NCBI RefSeq assembly: GCF_046156265.1
Contig: NZ_JAWDIR010000048.1
Location: 124,001 to 188,000, forward strand
DNA from: CAMDHY01 sp046156265
Lineage (GTDB): Bacteria > Pseudomonadota > Alphaproteobacteria > Rhizobiales > Segnochrobactraceae
Reading direction: 5' to 3'
Length of the DNA stretch: 64,000 bases
The notes under the pieces were generated by a model. The model was not told the DNA's origin and did not search any database. It saw only the letters and a list, made by a program, of their open reading frames with translations. The position numbers and the translations under genes are program-made. Position 1 is the first letter of the stretch, and each line of letters opens with the position of its first letter. Below are positions 34,223-42,701 of the stretch, one piece after another.

Positions 34223-35509
34223 TCAGTCGCCGGCGCGGCGGAGGGCTGTGACGTCCGCGGCGGCGACGTCCGGCGCGCGGCCACCCCAGGTGGCGCGCAG
34301 GAAGTTCGACAGGTCGGCGATCTCCTGATCGGTCAGGAGATCGGTGAAGCCCGGCATGTCCTGAAGCCGGCCGTGCGGGAAGTCGCGCCACGGGATGCCA
34401 TCGGCGAGCACCGCCAGCAGATTGGTCGGCCGAGGCAGGCGCAGCTCGGCGTTCGTCGTCATCGCCGGCGCCATCGACGGTGTGCCCTCGCCCTCGATAC
34501 CGTGGCAACCGGCGCAGACGGCGATGTAGAGCCGCTGGCCGTTCTCGGCCGTCTCCGGCGACACCGGCGCCGCCGCAAACGCGGGGGCGGCCGGAGCCGG
34601 CTCGCCGGCGAGATAGGCCGCCATCGCCGCGGCGTCCTGGTCGGTCAGGTACTGCGTCGAATGGTGGACGACGTCGTACATGGCGAAGCCCATGACACCC
34701 TCCGGCCCCATGCCCGTGCGCATGAAGTCGCCCAGCCGCTCCGGCGCGAAGCCGAGGCGGGCGAGGCCGGCGGGGGTGATGTCGGGCGCATCGACGCCCT
34801 CGATGACGGCGCCCTGGAGATAGCGCGACGACACCATGCCCATGGTGATGTCGCGCGGCGTGTGGCACTCGCCGCAATGGCCGAGGGCATCGACCAGGTA
34901 GCGCCCGCGGTTCCACGCGGCCGACTTCTGCGCGTCCGGCTCCGGCACGTCGCCGGGGAGGTTCAGGAAGTTCCAGAACGTCATGAACTGGCGGACGTAA
35001 GGAAACGGCAGGCTGTCCTCGCGGTCGGGCACCGCCATCGGCTCGCGGGTCAGCATGTAGGCCCAGACGGCGTCGACGTCGTCCTCGCTCATCTGCCGGT
35101 ACGAGACATAGGGCATCGCCGGATAGAGGTGGCGGCCGCCCTTGGCCACGCCGTCGCGCATGGCGCGGTGGAAGTCGGCCCGCGTCCACGAGCCGATGCC
35201 ATAGGTCGGGTCCGGCGAGATGTTGGTGGCGTAGAGCGTGCCCATCGGCATCTCGAACGGCCGTCCGCCCGCCCACGGCGCGCCACCGACGGCGGTGTGG
35301 CAGGCAACGCAGTCGGCGGCGGTGGCGACGTAGCGGCCGCGCGGCGCGAGCTCGGCGATCTCCTCCGCCGTCAGCGGCGTCTCGACCGCGGCGCTGACGA
35401 CGCTCTTCTCGAAGGCGCCGACGAAGACGGCGAGCGCGAAGCCGCCGCCGAGCACGACGATGACGACCGCGGCGAGGACGACCCGGTGCCAGACCTTGCG
35501 GATGATCAT
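34223..35509 (-). CDS. Membrane-anchored triheme cytochrome c (dehydrogenase electron-acceptor subunit)
   Basis: A protein of 428 residues with an N-terminal membrane anchor (about 8-31) and three c-heme sites: CVACH (67-71), CGECH (212-216) and CAGCH (332-336). This is the three-heme layout of cytochrome subunits of periplasmic alcohol and aldehyde dehydrogenases. It is the last of three genes with a 2Fe-2S protein and a molybdenum hydroxylase, and probably takes electrons from them to the respiratory chain. The gap to the preceding 2Fe-2S gene is 11 bases. Confidence 0.92.
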   Translation of the reverse strand: MIIRKVWHRVVLAAVVIVVLGGGFALAVFVGAFEKSVVSAAVETPLTAEEIAELAPRGRYVATAADCVACHTAVGGAPWAGGRPFEMPMGTLYATNISPDPTYGIGSWTRADFHRAMRDGVAKGGRHLYPAMPYVSYRQMSEDDVDAVWAYMLTREPMAVPDREDSLPFPYVRQFMTFWNFLNLPGDVPEPDAQKSAAWNRGRYLVDALGHCGECHTPRDITMGMVSSRYLQGAVIEGVDAPDITPAGLARLGFAPERLGDFMRTGMGPEGVMGFAMYDVVHHSTQYLTDQDAAAMAAYLAGEPAPAAPAFAAAPVSPETAENGQRLYIAVCAGCHGIEGEGTPSMAPAMTTNAELRLPRPTNLLAVLADGIPWRDFPHGRLQDMPGFTDLLTDQEIADLSNFLRATWGGRAPDVAAADVTALRRAGD

Positions 35510-35520
35510 GGTGCCCTCCC

Positions 35521-36066
35521 CTACCCGACCACGAGGCCGGGCGTGTCGAGGATCACCGACCGCACCGCCTCGTAGTAGCGCACGTAGCCCGTGCAGCGGC
35601 AGACGTGCGGAGCGAGCGCCTCCTCGATGGTGCGCTCGACATCGGCGCGCGCGACCGGCTCGCGCTGCAGCCGCTCCAGGAGCACCGTGGCACCGGTGAC
35701 GAAGCCCGGCGTGCAGTAGCCGCACTGGAAGGAGAAGTGCTCGATGAAGGCCTGCTGGATCGGCGACAGCGCCACGACGTTGCCGTCGGCGTCCCGCTCG
35801 GCGTGGCCCTCGATGGTGGTGACCTTCTGGCCGGCGAAGAAGTGGGCGCCGGTGATGCAGCTGCGGATTTCGCGACGGGTGCCGTCGGGCTGTTCCAGCA
35901 TGATCGTGCACGCCCAGCAGACGCCCTGCCCGCACGCCAGCCGGGAGCCGGTGAGGTTCAGGTACTCGTGCAGGAAGTCGACCATCATCAGGTTGTCCGG
36001 CACGTCGATCGGGCCGACCTGGCGGCCGTTGACGACGAGGGACAGCGGTGTCGACGGCAGCGTCAT
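35521..36066 (-). CDS. (2Fe-2S)-binding small subunit of a molybdenum hydroxylase
   Basis: A protein of 181 residues with two [2Fe-2S] motifs: CGQGVCWACT...C in the ferredoxin domain and CGYCTPGFV...CRCTGYVRY in the helical domain. It is the iron-sulphur subunit for the molybdopterin subunit encoded immediately upstream; the genes overlap by 4 bases (ATGA). It probably passes electrons to the triheme cytochrome c encoded next. Confidence 0.93.
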   Translation of the reverse strand: MTLPSTPLSLVVNGRQVGPIDVPDNLMMVDFLHEYLNLTGSRLACGQGVCWACTIMLEQPDGTRREIRSCITGAHFFAGQKVTTIEGHAERDADGNVVALSPIQQAFIEHFSFQCGYCTPGFVTGATVLLERLQREPVARADVERTIEEALAPHVCRCTGYVRYYEAVRSVILDTPGLVVG

Positions 36067-38927
36067 GCCAGCACCTCGCGGATGCGCGCCGGGGTGATCG
36101 GCGTCTCGCTGAAGCGGTGGCCGATGGCGTGCGCGACGGCGTTGATGATGGCCGGCACGACGGCGATCATCACCACCTCGGCCATGCCCTTCGGCGGGTC
36201 GGTGTCGGAGAGCGGCGGCAGGATTTCCGACGTCTGCTTCCACACCGCCACGTCGGCGGCGTGGGGCAGGCGGTAGCGGTTCCAGTTCCAGGTGCCGTCG
36301 GCGGGGCCGCCCTCGTAGAGCGGCAGCTCCTCATAGAGCGCGTGGCCGATGCCCATGGCGAGGCCCCCCTGCAGCTGACCGGAAACGAGCTCCGGGACCA
36401 CCTGGTTGCCGCACTCCAGGATCGAATGGTGGCTGGTGACGCGCGCCTCGCAGGTGGCGGTGTCGACCACCACCTCGGTGATGGTGCCGACCGAGGTGTA
36501 GTAGGTGACGCCGGCGTTGTTCAGCGCCGTCTCCGGATAGGTGACGGTGGTGCGCGGCACGAAGTGGAAGCCGCCGGCGGTCATCAGCGCCTTGCGCTCG
36601 GGGGCAGCGCCCTCGCCGTACTGCACCGACAGGGCGTCGACCGGCAGCGTCGTCGGGCCGACACCGGGCACGTCGAAGGTCGCCGTCGCCCATCGCCAGC
36701 GGTTGAAGGTGTGGACGCTGACGCCCGTGACGAGCCCGAGGTCGTGGGCGGCGGCGACGACGCGCTCGAGCGGCAGCGGCTCGAGGCCGCCTCCGGCGAG
36801 CGCCCCGTCGACGAAGCGCAGGTCCGCCGGCGTGACGGAGAGCGCCGCGAACTGCCCGCCGCCGGGTCCGCGCGACCACAGCGCCACCGCCGCCGGCCAT
36901 AGCGACAAGGTGAGCAGCGCCTGCGCGGCCGTACGAGTGGCGTGGCCGATGTAGTAGACGCTGTTCGACGCCGTCATTCCCGACAGATAGGTCGGCGTCC
37001 AGTGCGGGTCGGCGGCGAGCCGGTCCTGGTCCTGCTGCGAGATCGAATAGGGGATCTCGTTGGAGACGAGCGGCATCTCCGGGAAGTTCGTCGCCCCGTA
37101 GTCGCAAGCGTCCGGCACCCGGCCGATCACGTCGGCCACCATCATCGCCTGGGCGGTGGTGAGGCCGGTTCCCATCTCCATGCCCTGCTGGCGCATGGTG
37201 AGACGGCCCGAGGCATCGAAGAAGAGCGTCGTGATCGCAGCTTCCGCGCCGCTGCCGAAGTCCTTCTGCACCTGCGCGTAGCCGACGCCGTAGCGCTTGC
37301 CGGGGTTCGCCGCCTCGAAGGCCGCCTTGGCCGCGACGCGGTCCCGCCACAAGGGATGCGCGGCCGCCCGGTCGAGGATCTCCTCGTTGCGCAGCGCCCC
37401 GCCGGGGACGGCGCCCTGGGTGTTCTTCATGCCGGAGCGGAAGAGGTTCTTGCGGCGCAGCGCGATCGGGTCGATGCCGAGTTCGGCCGCCGCCGCGTCG
37501 ACCAGCACTTCGGTGGCTGTCATCGTCTGGACGGTGCCGTAGCCGCGCGTCGAGCCGGACTCGACCGCCCGCGACGCGTAGGAGGCGACCGACAGGTCGC
37601 TCTTCGGGAAGTAGTAGACCGACTGCGCCGCCGAGGTGCCGACCAGCGAGACCTCCGGCGAGTAGTTGCGGCGGCCACCGCCGTCGGTGCGGTACTCGCC
37701 CTTCAGGATGCGGAAGGCACCGGTGGTGCGGTCGACGACAAGCGTCGACTTCATCCAGAACGGATGCCGCTTCATCGCCGTGCGGAAGTGCTCGAAGCGG
37801 TCGAGCGCCAGCCGCACCGGCCGGCCCTCGCCATAGAGGCCGGCGACGATGGCGTAGAGCGGGAAGACCGAGTGGTCCTTGGTGCCGTAGCCGACGGTGT
37901 AGCCGATCGACAGGTCGAACTTCGTCAGCCGGAAGCGCGACGGCTCGAACATCGAGACGGTGGAGGTGACGGTCTCGTAGGGCGACTGCGTGCCGAGCAC
38001 GGCGTGCAGGGTGCCGGTGACGAGGTCGTACCAGACGAGGCCGTTGTCGGCCTCCATCGCCGAGGCGTCGATGGACTGGGAGTAGTGCTCGCGCGTCAGC
38101 ACCAGGGCGTCGTCGCCCGCCGCGGCGATCTCCCGGTCCACCTCGGCGACCGCCCACATCGCCCGGGCATTCGGGTCGCCGGCCTCGTCGGCGGCCGGCC
38201 AGAGGACGGCGTCGCCCTCGAAGCGGCCAAGGACGGTCGTGCCACCGTCCAGCGGCGAGTAGACGTCCCTATCGTCCGGCCGGGCGCCGCCGATGCGGAC
38301 ATAGCGGCCGCTGCCGTAGTTCGCCGGCGTGTTCGGGCCGGTGTGGGCGCCCCACTTCACGACCTCGGTGTCGAAGCGGATGCGCCGCTTGGCGGCGTCG
38401 TAGCGGCCGAAGTCGCGATAGAACAGCATCGCCACCGGCTGGCCGAGAAAGCGGGGTGTCTCGCCGGCCGGCACGAGGAAGACGTCACCGTAGAAGCCGG
38501 CGGGCAGGCCCTCGGAGCCGCCGGGCGGCAGCACTCCGTCGCGCACTAGATCGGCGCCCATGACGATGCGATCTGGCAGCAGGTTGTCGGCGTCACCGGC
38601 AGCGCCGAGCGCCGACAGATCGATGCCTTCGAAGGCGTGGTCGGCGCGGTCGCCGAAGATCATGAAGGCGTGGGTCTGCTCGCGCGGCCAGCCGGCCATG
38701 TCGATGGCGCGGAAATCACGGCCGAAGGTCTTGTCGCCGGTGACCTTGGCGACGGCGTCGTAGCGGAAGCGGGCCTTGCCGTCGGCGCCCACCCAGTGCG
38801 GCACGCGGTTGCGCGGCTCCTCGACGAGGTCGGCCCGCGCCGGACCTGCCAGCATCGCGATCTTGTACGCGACACCGGAGACCAGCCCCGCCTTCAGGAA
38901 ACCGCGGCGCGACAGCCCCTTCGCCAT
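36063..38927 (-). CDS. Large molybdopterin-binding subunit of a xanthine dehydrogenase family enzyme, Tat-exported
   Basis: A protein of 954 residues, about 200 longer than the usual large subunits. The N-terminus has a twin-arginine motif (LSRRGFLKAG) and a hydrophobic stretch, so the complex is exported folded. The aldehyde oxidase-type domains follow (MEMGTGLTTAQAM, RGYGTVQTM). The first part (about 60-300) is expanded compared with CoxL or IorB. With the 2Fe-2S protein and cytochrome c it forms a periplasmic three-component dehydrogenase. The ATG at 38925-38927 follows GGGGGAG; a GTG four codons earlier is an alternative. Confidence 0.9.
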   Translation of the reverse strand: MAKGLSRRGFLKAGLVSGVAYKIAMLAGPARADLVEEPRNRVPHWVGADGKARFRYDAVAKVTGDKTFGRDFRAIDMAGWPREQTHAFMIFGDRADHAFEGIDLSALGAAGDADNLLPDRIVMGADLVRDGVLPPGGSEGLPAGFYGDVFLVPAGETPRFLGQPVAMLFYRDFGRYDAAKRRIRFDTEVVKWGAHTGPNTPANYGSGRYVRIGGARPDDRDVYSPLDGGTTVLGRFEGDAVLWPAADEAGDPNARAMWAVAEVDREIAAAGDDALVLTREHYSQSIDASAMEADNGLVWYDLVTGTLHAVLGTQSPYETVTSTVSMFEPSRFRLTKFDLSIGYTVGYGTKDHSVFPLYAIVAGLYGEGRPVRLALDRFEHFRTAMKRHPFWMKSTLVVDRTTGAFRILKGEYRTDGGGRRNYSPEVSLVGTSAAQSVYYFPKSDLSVASYASRAVESGSTRGYGTVQTMTATEVLVDAAAAELGIDPIALRRKNLFRSGMKNTQGAVPGGALRNEEILDRAAAHPLWRDRVAAKAAFEAANPGKRYGVGYAQVQKDFGSGAEAAITTLFFDASGRLTMRQQGMEMGTGLTTAQAMMVADVIGRVPDACDYGATNFPEMPLVSNEIPYSISQQDQDRLAADPHWTPTYLSGMTASNSVYYIGHATRTAAQALLTLSLWPAAVALWSRGPGGGQFAALSVTPADLRFVDGALAGGGLEPLPLERVVAAAHDLGLVTGVSVHTFNRWRWATATFDVPGVGPTTLPVDALSVQYGEGAAPERKALMTAGGFHFVPRTTVTYPETALNNAGVTYYTSVGTITEVVVDTATCEARVTSHHSILECGNQVVPELVSGQLQGGLAMGIGHALYEELPLYEGGPADGTWNWNRYRLPHAADVAVWKQTSEILPPLSDTDPPKGMAEVVMIAVVPAIINAVAHAIGHRFSETPITPARIREVLA

Positions 38928-39152
38928 CCGCTCCCCCACTTGTCGTTATCCGGTTGCCCCCGCACCGTGTGTTGCACCATCCCTAGCATGGCCCGATGTG
39001 CTTCGGACCGTTCCAAACCGCTCGGATGACAGCAAATTTTCGCGCGCGGCGCGGCGTCCCCAGGGCCACCTCACCTCACGGCAAGCCGACGCCGTCCGCA
39101 GCGTCGGGTCGGTCCTCGAGGCCGATCGGGGGGCGTCGTGGCCGGAGGCCTC

Positions 39153-39713
39153 TCAGCCGGCAACGGCCTCGCGCGGCGGCAGCAGGCTCTCCAGGCAGTC
39201 GAACACCCGGTCGCGCTCCTCGAGGCTGAGGGACTCGAGCTCCAGCATCGAGGCGAGCCAGAGGCCGTCGATCGCAACGGTGAACAGAGCCGCGTGGCCG
39301 GCCGTCATGCCGTCCTGCTCGAGGGAGCGGCGCATGGCGCGGCGATGCACCACCGTCGCCGCGCGAACCTCGGGATGAATCGGCAGCGACGGCAGCACGG
39401 CCGCGGCGACGCGCGGGAAGTCGTTGCGCTCGAAGCGGGCGCGGGTCGCGGCGAGGCAGGCGTGCGCAAAGGCGCCGGGACCGTCGTCGGCGCCGGCTTC
39501 CCTTGCGATGTCCTCGTAGAATGTCTCGAACAGACGGTCGACCACGGCCGCCTGCAGGCTTTCCAGCGTTGGGAAGACGCGGCGCACCTCGCACGGGTCG
39601 AGGTCGGCGTGGGCCGCCGCCTCATCCAGGCTGACGGCCCGCGCCCCCGTCTCCGCCACCACGTACGCGATGGCGTCGAGCACCATCTCGCGCAGCGCCG
39701 GATCGTCGGACAT
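39153..39713 (-). CDS. TetR-family transcriptional regulator
   Basis: A protein of 186 residues with an N-terminal helix-turn-helix (VSLDEAAAHADLDPCEVRR region) and a helical ligand-binding C-terminal domain. The recognition helix departs from the usual GVS-x-YYHF form, so it is a divergent member. It lies 27 bases after the CoxL-like gene and 225 before the large three-component dehydrogenase gene, all on the same strand, and probably controls one or both. Confidence 0.85.
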   Translation of the reverse strand: MSDDPALREMVLDAIAYVVAETGARAVSLDEAAAHADLDPCEVRRVFPTLESLQAAVVDRLFETFYEDIAREAGADDGPGAFAHACLAATRARFERNDFPRVAAAVLPSLPIHPEVRAATVVHRRAMRRSLEQDGMTAGHAALFTVAIDGLWLASMLELESLSLEERDRVFDCLESLLPPREAVAG

Positions 39714-39740
39714 CGGTCACCCCTCGCCTCACGGCTCGTC

Positions 39741-42059
39741 TCACCCCTGCGCGGCCCCGGCGGCGCGGATCGCCGCCCACACCGCCAGCGGCGTCGCCGG
39801 CATGTCGATGCGCGTCACGCCCGCCCCGCGCCGGAGCGCATCGGCGACCGCGTTCATCACCGCCGGCGTCGCGCCGATGGTGCCCGCCTCGCCGGCGCCC
39901 TTGATGCCCATGGCGTTCGTCGTCGACGGTACGTTGCGCGTCTCGAAGTGGATCGACGGCACGTCGTCGGCGCGCGGCAGCGCATAGTCGAGCAGCGAGG
40001 CGGTGATCAGCTGGCCGTCGGCGTCGTAGAGGGTGTTTTCCAGGATCGCCTGGCCGATCGACTGCACGACGCCGCCGTGCACCTGGCCGGCGAGCAGGAT
40101 CGGGTTCACCGTGACGCCGAAGTCGTCGACGATGGTGTAGCGATCGAAGCTCGTCACGCCGGTCTCGGGGTCGATCTCGACCTCGACGATGTGCGTGCCG
40201 TTCGGATAGGTGCACTCGGTCTGCTTGACCTCGCCCTCGGTGGTGCGGTCGGCCGCGGGCATCGCGGCGGCGAGCGTCGCGAGGCTCACCGAGCGGTCGG
40301 TACCGACGATGCGCACCTCGCCCCCGACGAGCTCAAGATCGGCCGGCGAGGTTTCCAGCTTGTCGGCGGCGGCAGCCTTGATCTTCTCCACCAGCGCACG
40401 GCTCGCCACGTCGATCGACGGCATGCCGAGCGGGATCGAGCGCGAGCCGCCGGTGCCGCCGCCGGTCTTCACCGCGTCGGTGTCGCCCTGCACGACCTTG
40501 ATCTTGGAGATGTCGACGCCGAGGTGGTCGGCGATCAGCTGGGCGTAGGCGGTGGCGTGGCCCTGGCCGTTGGTCTGGGTGCCGATGAACAGCGTCAGCG
40601 TGCCGTCCGGATCGATCGACAGCTCGGCGCGCTCGGAGCCCGGGAAGGCGCACGCCTCGACGTAGCTCGCGAGCCCGAGGCCGCGATAGAGGCCACGCGC
40701 GGCGCTCTCCGCCACCCGCGCCTCGAAGCCGGCCACGTCCGCCTCGTCGAGCGCCCGGTCGAGATGGCCCGAGAACTCGCCGGTGTCGTACATGCGGCCG
40801 GTCTGGGTCGTGTAGGGCATCTGCTCGGGGCGGATGAAGTTGCGGTGGCGGATCTCCACCGGCGAGACGCCAGCGACGCGCGCCGCCTCCTCGACGAGGC
40901 GCTCCAGCACATAGGCCGCCTCCGGGCGGCCGGCGCCGCGGTATGCGTCGACCGGCACGGTGTTGGAGAAGGTGCCGCGCACCCGCACCTCCAGCGCCGG
41001 GATGTCGTAGACGCCGGTCGACATCGTCGCGCCGACCCACGGGATGAACGGCCCGAACTGGTGGAAATAGGCGCCGGCGGCGGCGATCAGGTCGACGCGC
41101 AGCGCCAGGAACTTGCCGTCGGCATCGAGCGCGAGTTCGGCCGTGGTGACGTTGTCGCGGCCCTGGGCGTCGGCGACGAAGTGCTCCATGCGGCCGCACT
41201 TCCACTTCACCGGCTTGCCCAGCCGCTCGGCTGCGATCATGGCGATCGGATACTCGCGGTAGACCGGCATCTTCGGCCCGAAGCCGCCGCCGACGTCCGG
41301 CGTGATGATGCGGATGCGGGACGGGTCGACGTTGAGGATGTCGCCGGCGAGGATTCCGCGCATGCCGTGGCCGCCCTGGGTGCCGACGGTGAGCGTCCAG
41401 CGCTCGGTGCCCGCGTCGTACTCGGCGATGCAGCCGCGCGGCTCCATGTAGTTGCAGACGAGGCGGTTGTTGATCACCTCGAGGCGCGCGACTTTCGCCG
41501 CCCTGGCGAACGCCGCCTCGGTCTTGCCCTTGTCGCCGAAGGCGTACTCGAAGGCGAGGTTGGTTCCGCGCTCCGGCCAGGCGAGCGGCGCGCCGGGATC
41601 GAGCGCGCCGACAGTGTCGATCACCGCCGGCAGCGTGTCGTACTCGATCTCGATGAGCTCGGCCGCCGCTTCCGCCGCCGCGAGCGTATCGGCGACCACC
41701 GCCGCCACCGCGTCGCCGACGTGCTTGACGATCTCGCCGCAGAGCAACGGGCGATAGGGCGGCACGACGGGGGTGCCGTTGGCCTGCTTCATGATCGCCT
41801 TGCAGGGCACGCCGCCGTAGCCCTCGAGGTCGGCCGACGTCAGCACCATGTGGACGCCGGGGGCGGCGCGGGCCGCGTCGAGGCCACCGAGCGTGATGCG
41901 GGCGTGCGCCACCTGGCTGCGCACCACCGTCATCGCCAGCACGCCGGCGGGCACGATGTCGTCGACATAGCGGCCCCGCCCGGTGACGAGCGCGGCATCC
42001 TCGACGCGGCGCACGGGCGCGCCGATGCCGAACTTCGGGGGGGCGGTCATCTGGTTCAT
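39741..42059 (-). CDS. Form-II CoxL-like molybdenum hydroxylase large subunit (orphan)
   Basis: A protein of 772 residues with carbon-monoxide-dehydrogenase/aldehyde-oxidoreductase large-subunit domains: VEDAALVTGRGRYVDD near the N-terminus, PDVGGGFG (255-262) and the active-site loop AYRGAGR at 372-378. That loop marks form II enzymes; true CO dehydrogenase has AYxCSFR, so CO oxidation is unlikely. No CoxM or CoxS gene is next to it; the small subunits must come from elsewhere. No export signal is visible, so it is cytosolic, unlike the other two hydroxylases. Confidence 0.9.
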   Translation of the reverse strand: MNQMTAPPKFGIGAPVRRVEDAALVTGRGRYVDDIVPAGVLAMTVVRSQVAHARITLGGLDAARAAPGVHMVLTSADLEGYGGVPCKAIMKQANGTPVVPPYRPLLCGEIVKHVGDAVAAVVADTLAAAEAAAELIEIEYDTLPAVIDTVGALDPGAPLAWPERGTNLAFEYAFGDKGKTEAAFARAAKVARLEVINNRLVCNYMEPRGCIAEYDAGTERWTLTVGTQGGHGMRGILAGDILNVDPSRIRIITPDVGGGFGPKMPVYREYPIAMIAAERLGKPVKWKCGRMEHFVADAQGRDNVTTAELALDADGKFLALRVDLIAAAGAYFHQFGPFIPWVGATMSTGVYDIPALEVRVRGTFSNTVPVDAYRGAGRPEAAYVLERLVEEAARVAGVSPVEIRHRNFIRPEQMPYTTQTGRMYDTGEFSGHLDRALDEADVAGFEARVAESAARGLYRGLGLASYVEACAFPGSERAELSIDPDGTLTLFIGTQTNGQGHATAYAQLIADHLGVDISKIKVVQGDTDAVKTGGGTGGSRSIPLGMPSIDVASRALVEKIKAAAADKLETSPADLELVGGEVRIVGTDRSVSLATLAAAMPAADRTTEGEVKQTECTYPNGTHIVEVEIDPETGVTSFDRYTIVDDFGVTVNPILLAGQVHGGVVQSIGQAILENTLYDADGQLITASLLDYALPRADDVPSIHFETRNVPSTTNAMGIKGAGEAGTIGATPAVMNAVADALRRGAGVTRIDMPATPLAVWAAIRAAGAAQG

Positions 42060-42189
42060 GGAGGCCTCGGTCGGAAGGCGCGGCCGCGTGGAGGCGCGGC
42101 GCACGAGAGGGTCTAATCTAGTCCGCGGAGCGGCGGACGGCTACCGCAGTGCGGGGAGGAAGCGCAGTGGCCCAGGCACAGGCCGGCCG

Positions 42190-42681
42190 TCACTGGGCAG
42201 GCGGCAGTGACCCGCCCGGCCTGAAGTCGATGGTAACGAAGACTGTTTCGAGTCCATGGCCGGCAGGCTCGGGAATGTCGTAGGGCTGGCAGTCCCTGAC
42301 CGCCCGCTCCGCTGCGGCAATCGACGCTATCGCCTGCAAGCTGTCGGCTGGAGCGTCAGGCGCAATCGCCCTCGCCGAGAGGACGCGACCACTGCCCTCC
42401 AGTTGGACCCGAACCCGCATATCGAGGACTGCCCGCCCGAGTGTCGCGGGCGGCGCCACCCAACAGTCGGCGAGCCCCTTTGTCAGTACCTCGCGCAGGG
42501 CAACCTCCCTCTGCTCGGACAACCTACCGAACGAGGTCGAGTATATCGTCCCGCTCGACACCTCGACTTGTGACTGCACCATCGCGAACGAGACGGGCTC
42601 CTGTTCAGCCGGCCGGATCAGCCACCCGAGCGCGAAGACGGCGACTGCGATCACACAGGCGACGCCCACCTGCCATCTCAT
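42190..42681 (-). CDS. Membrane-anchored protein with TolA/TonB C-terminal-like domain
   Basis: A protein of 163 residues with one N-terminal hydrophobic segment (about 5-22). The C-terminal part resembles the TolA/TonB C-terminal domain: LADCWVAPPAT, then LDMRVRVQLEGSGRV, AAAERAVRDCQPYDIP and VFVTIDFRPGG. The long helical middle domain of TolA is absent, so it cannot span the periplasm. Function unknown. It sits 20 bases downstream of the AmpG gene on the same strand and is probably co-transcribed. Confidence 0.72.
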   Translation of the reverse strand: MRWQVGVACVIAVAVFALGWLIRPAEQEPVSFAMVQSQVEVSSGTIYSTSFGRLSEQREVALREVLTKGLADCWVAPPATLGRAVLDMRVRVQLEGSGRVLSARAIAPDAPADSLQAIASIAAAERAVRDCQPYDIPEPAGHGLETVFVTIDFRPGGSLPPAQ

Positions 42682-42701
42682 CTTCGCGCTCCCCTCGCCG
42701 C

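Noticed and set aside
39741..42059. True aerobic carbon monoxide dehydrogenase
   Set aside because: The active-site loop is AYRGAGR (form II), not AYxCSFR, and coxM and coxS are absent.
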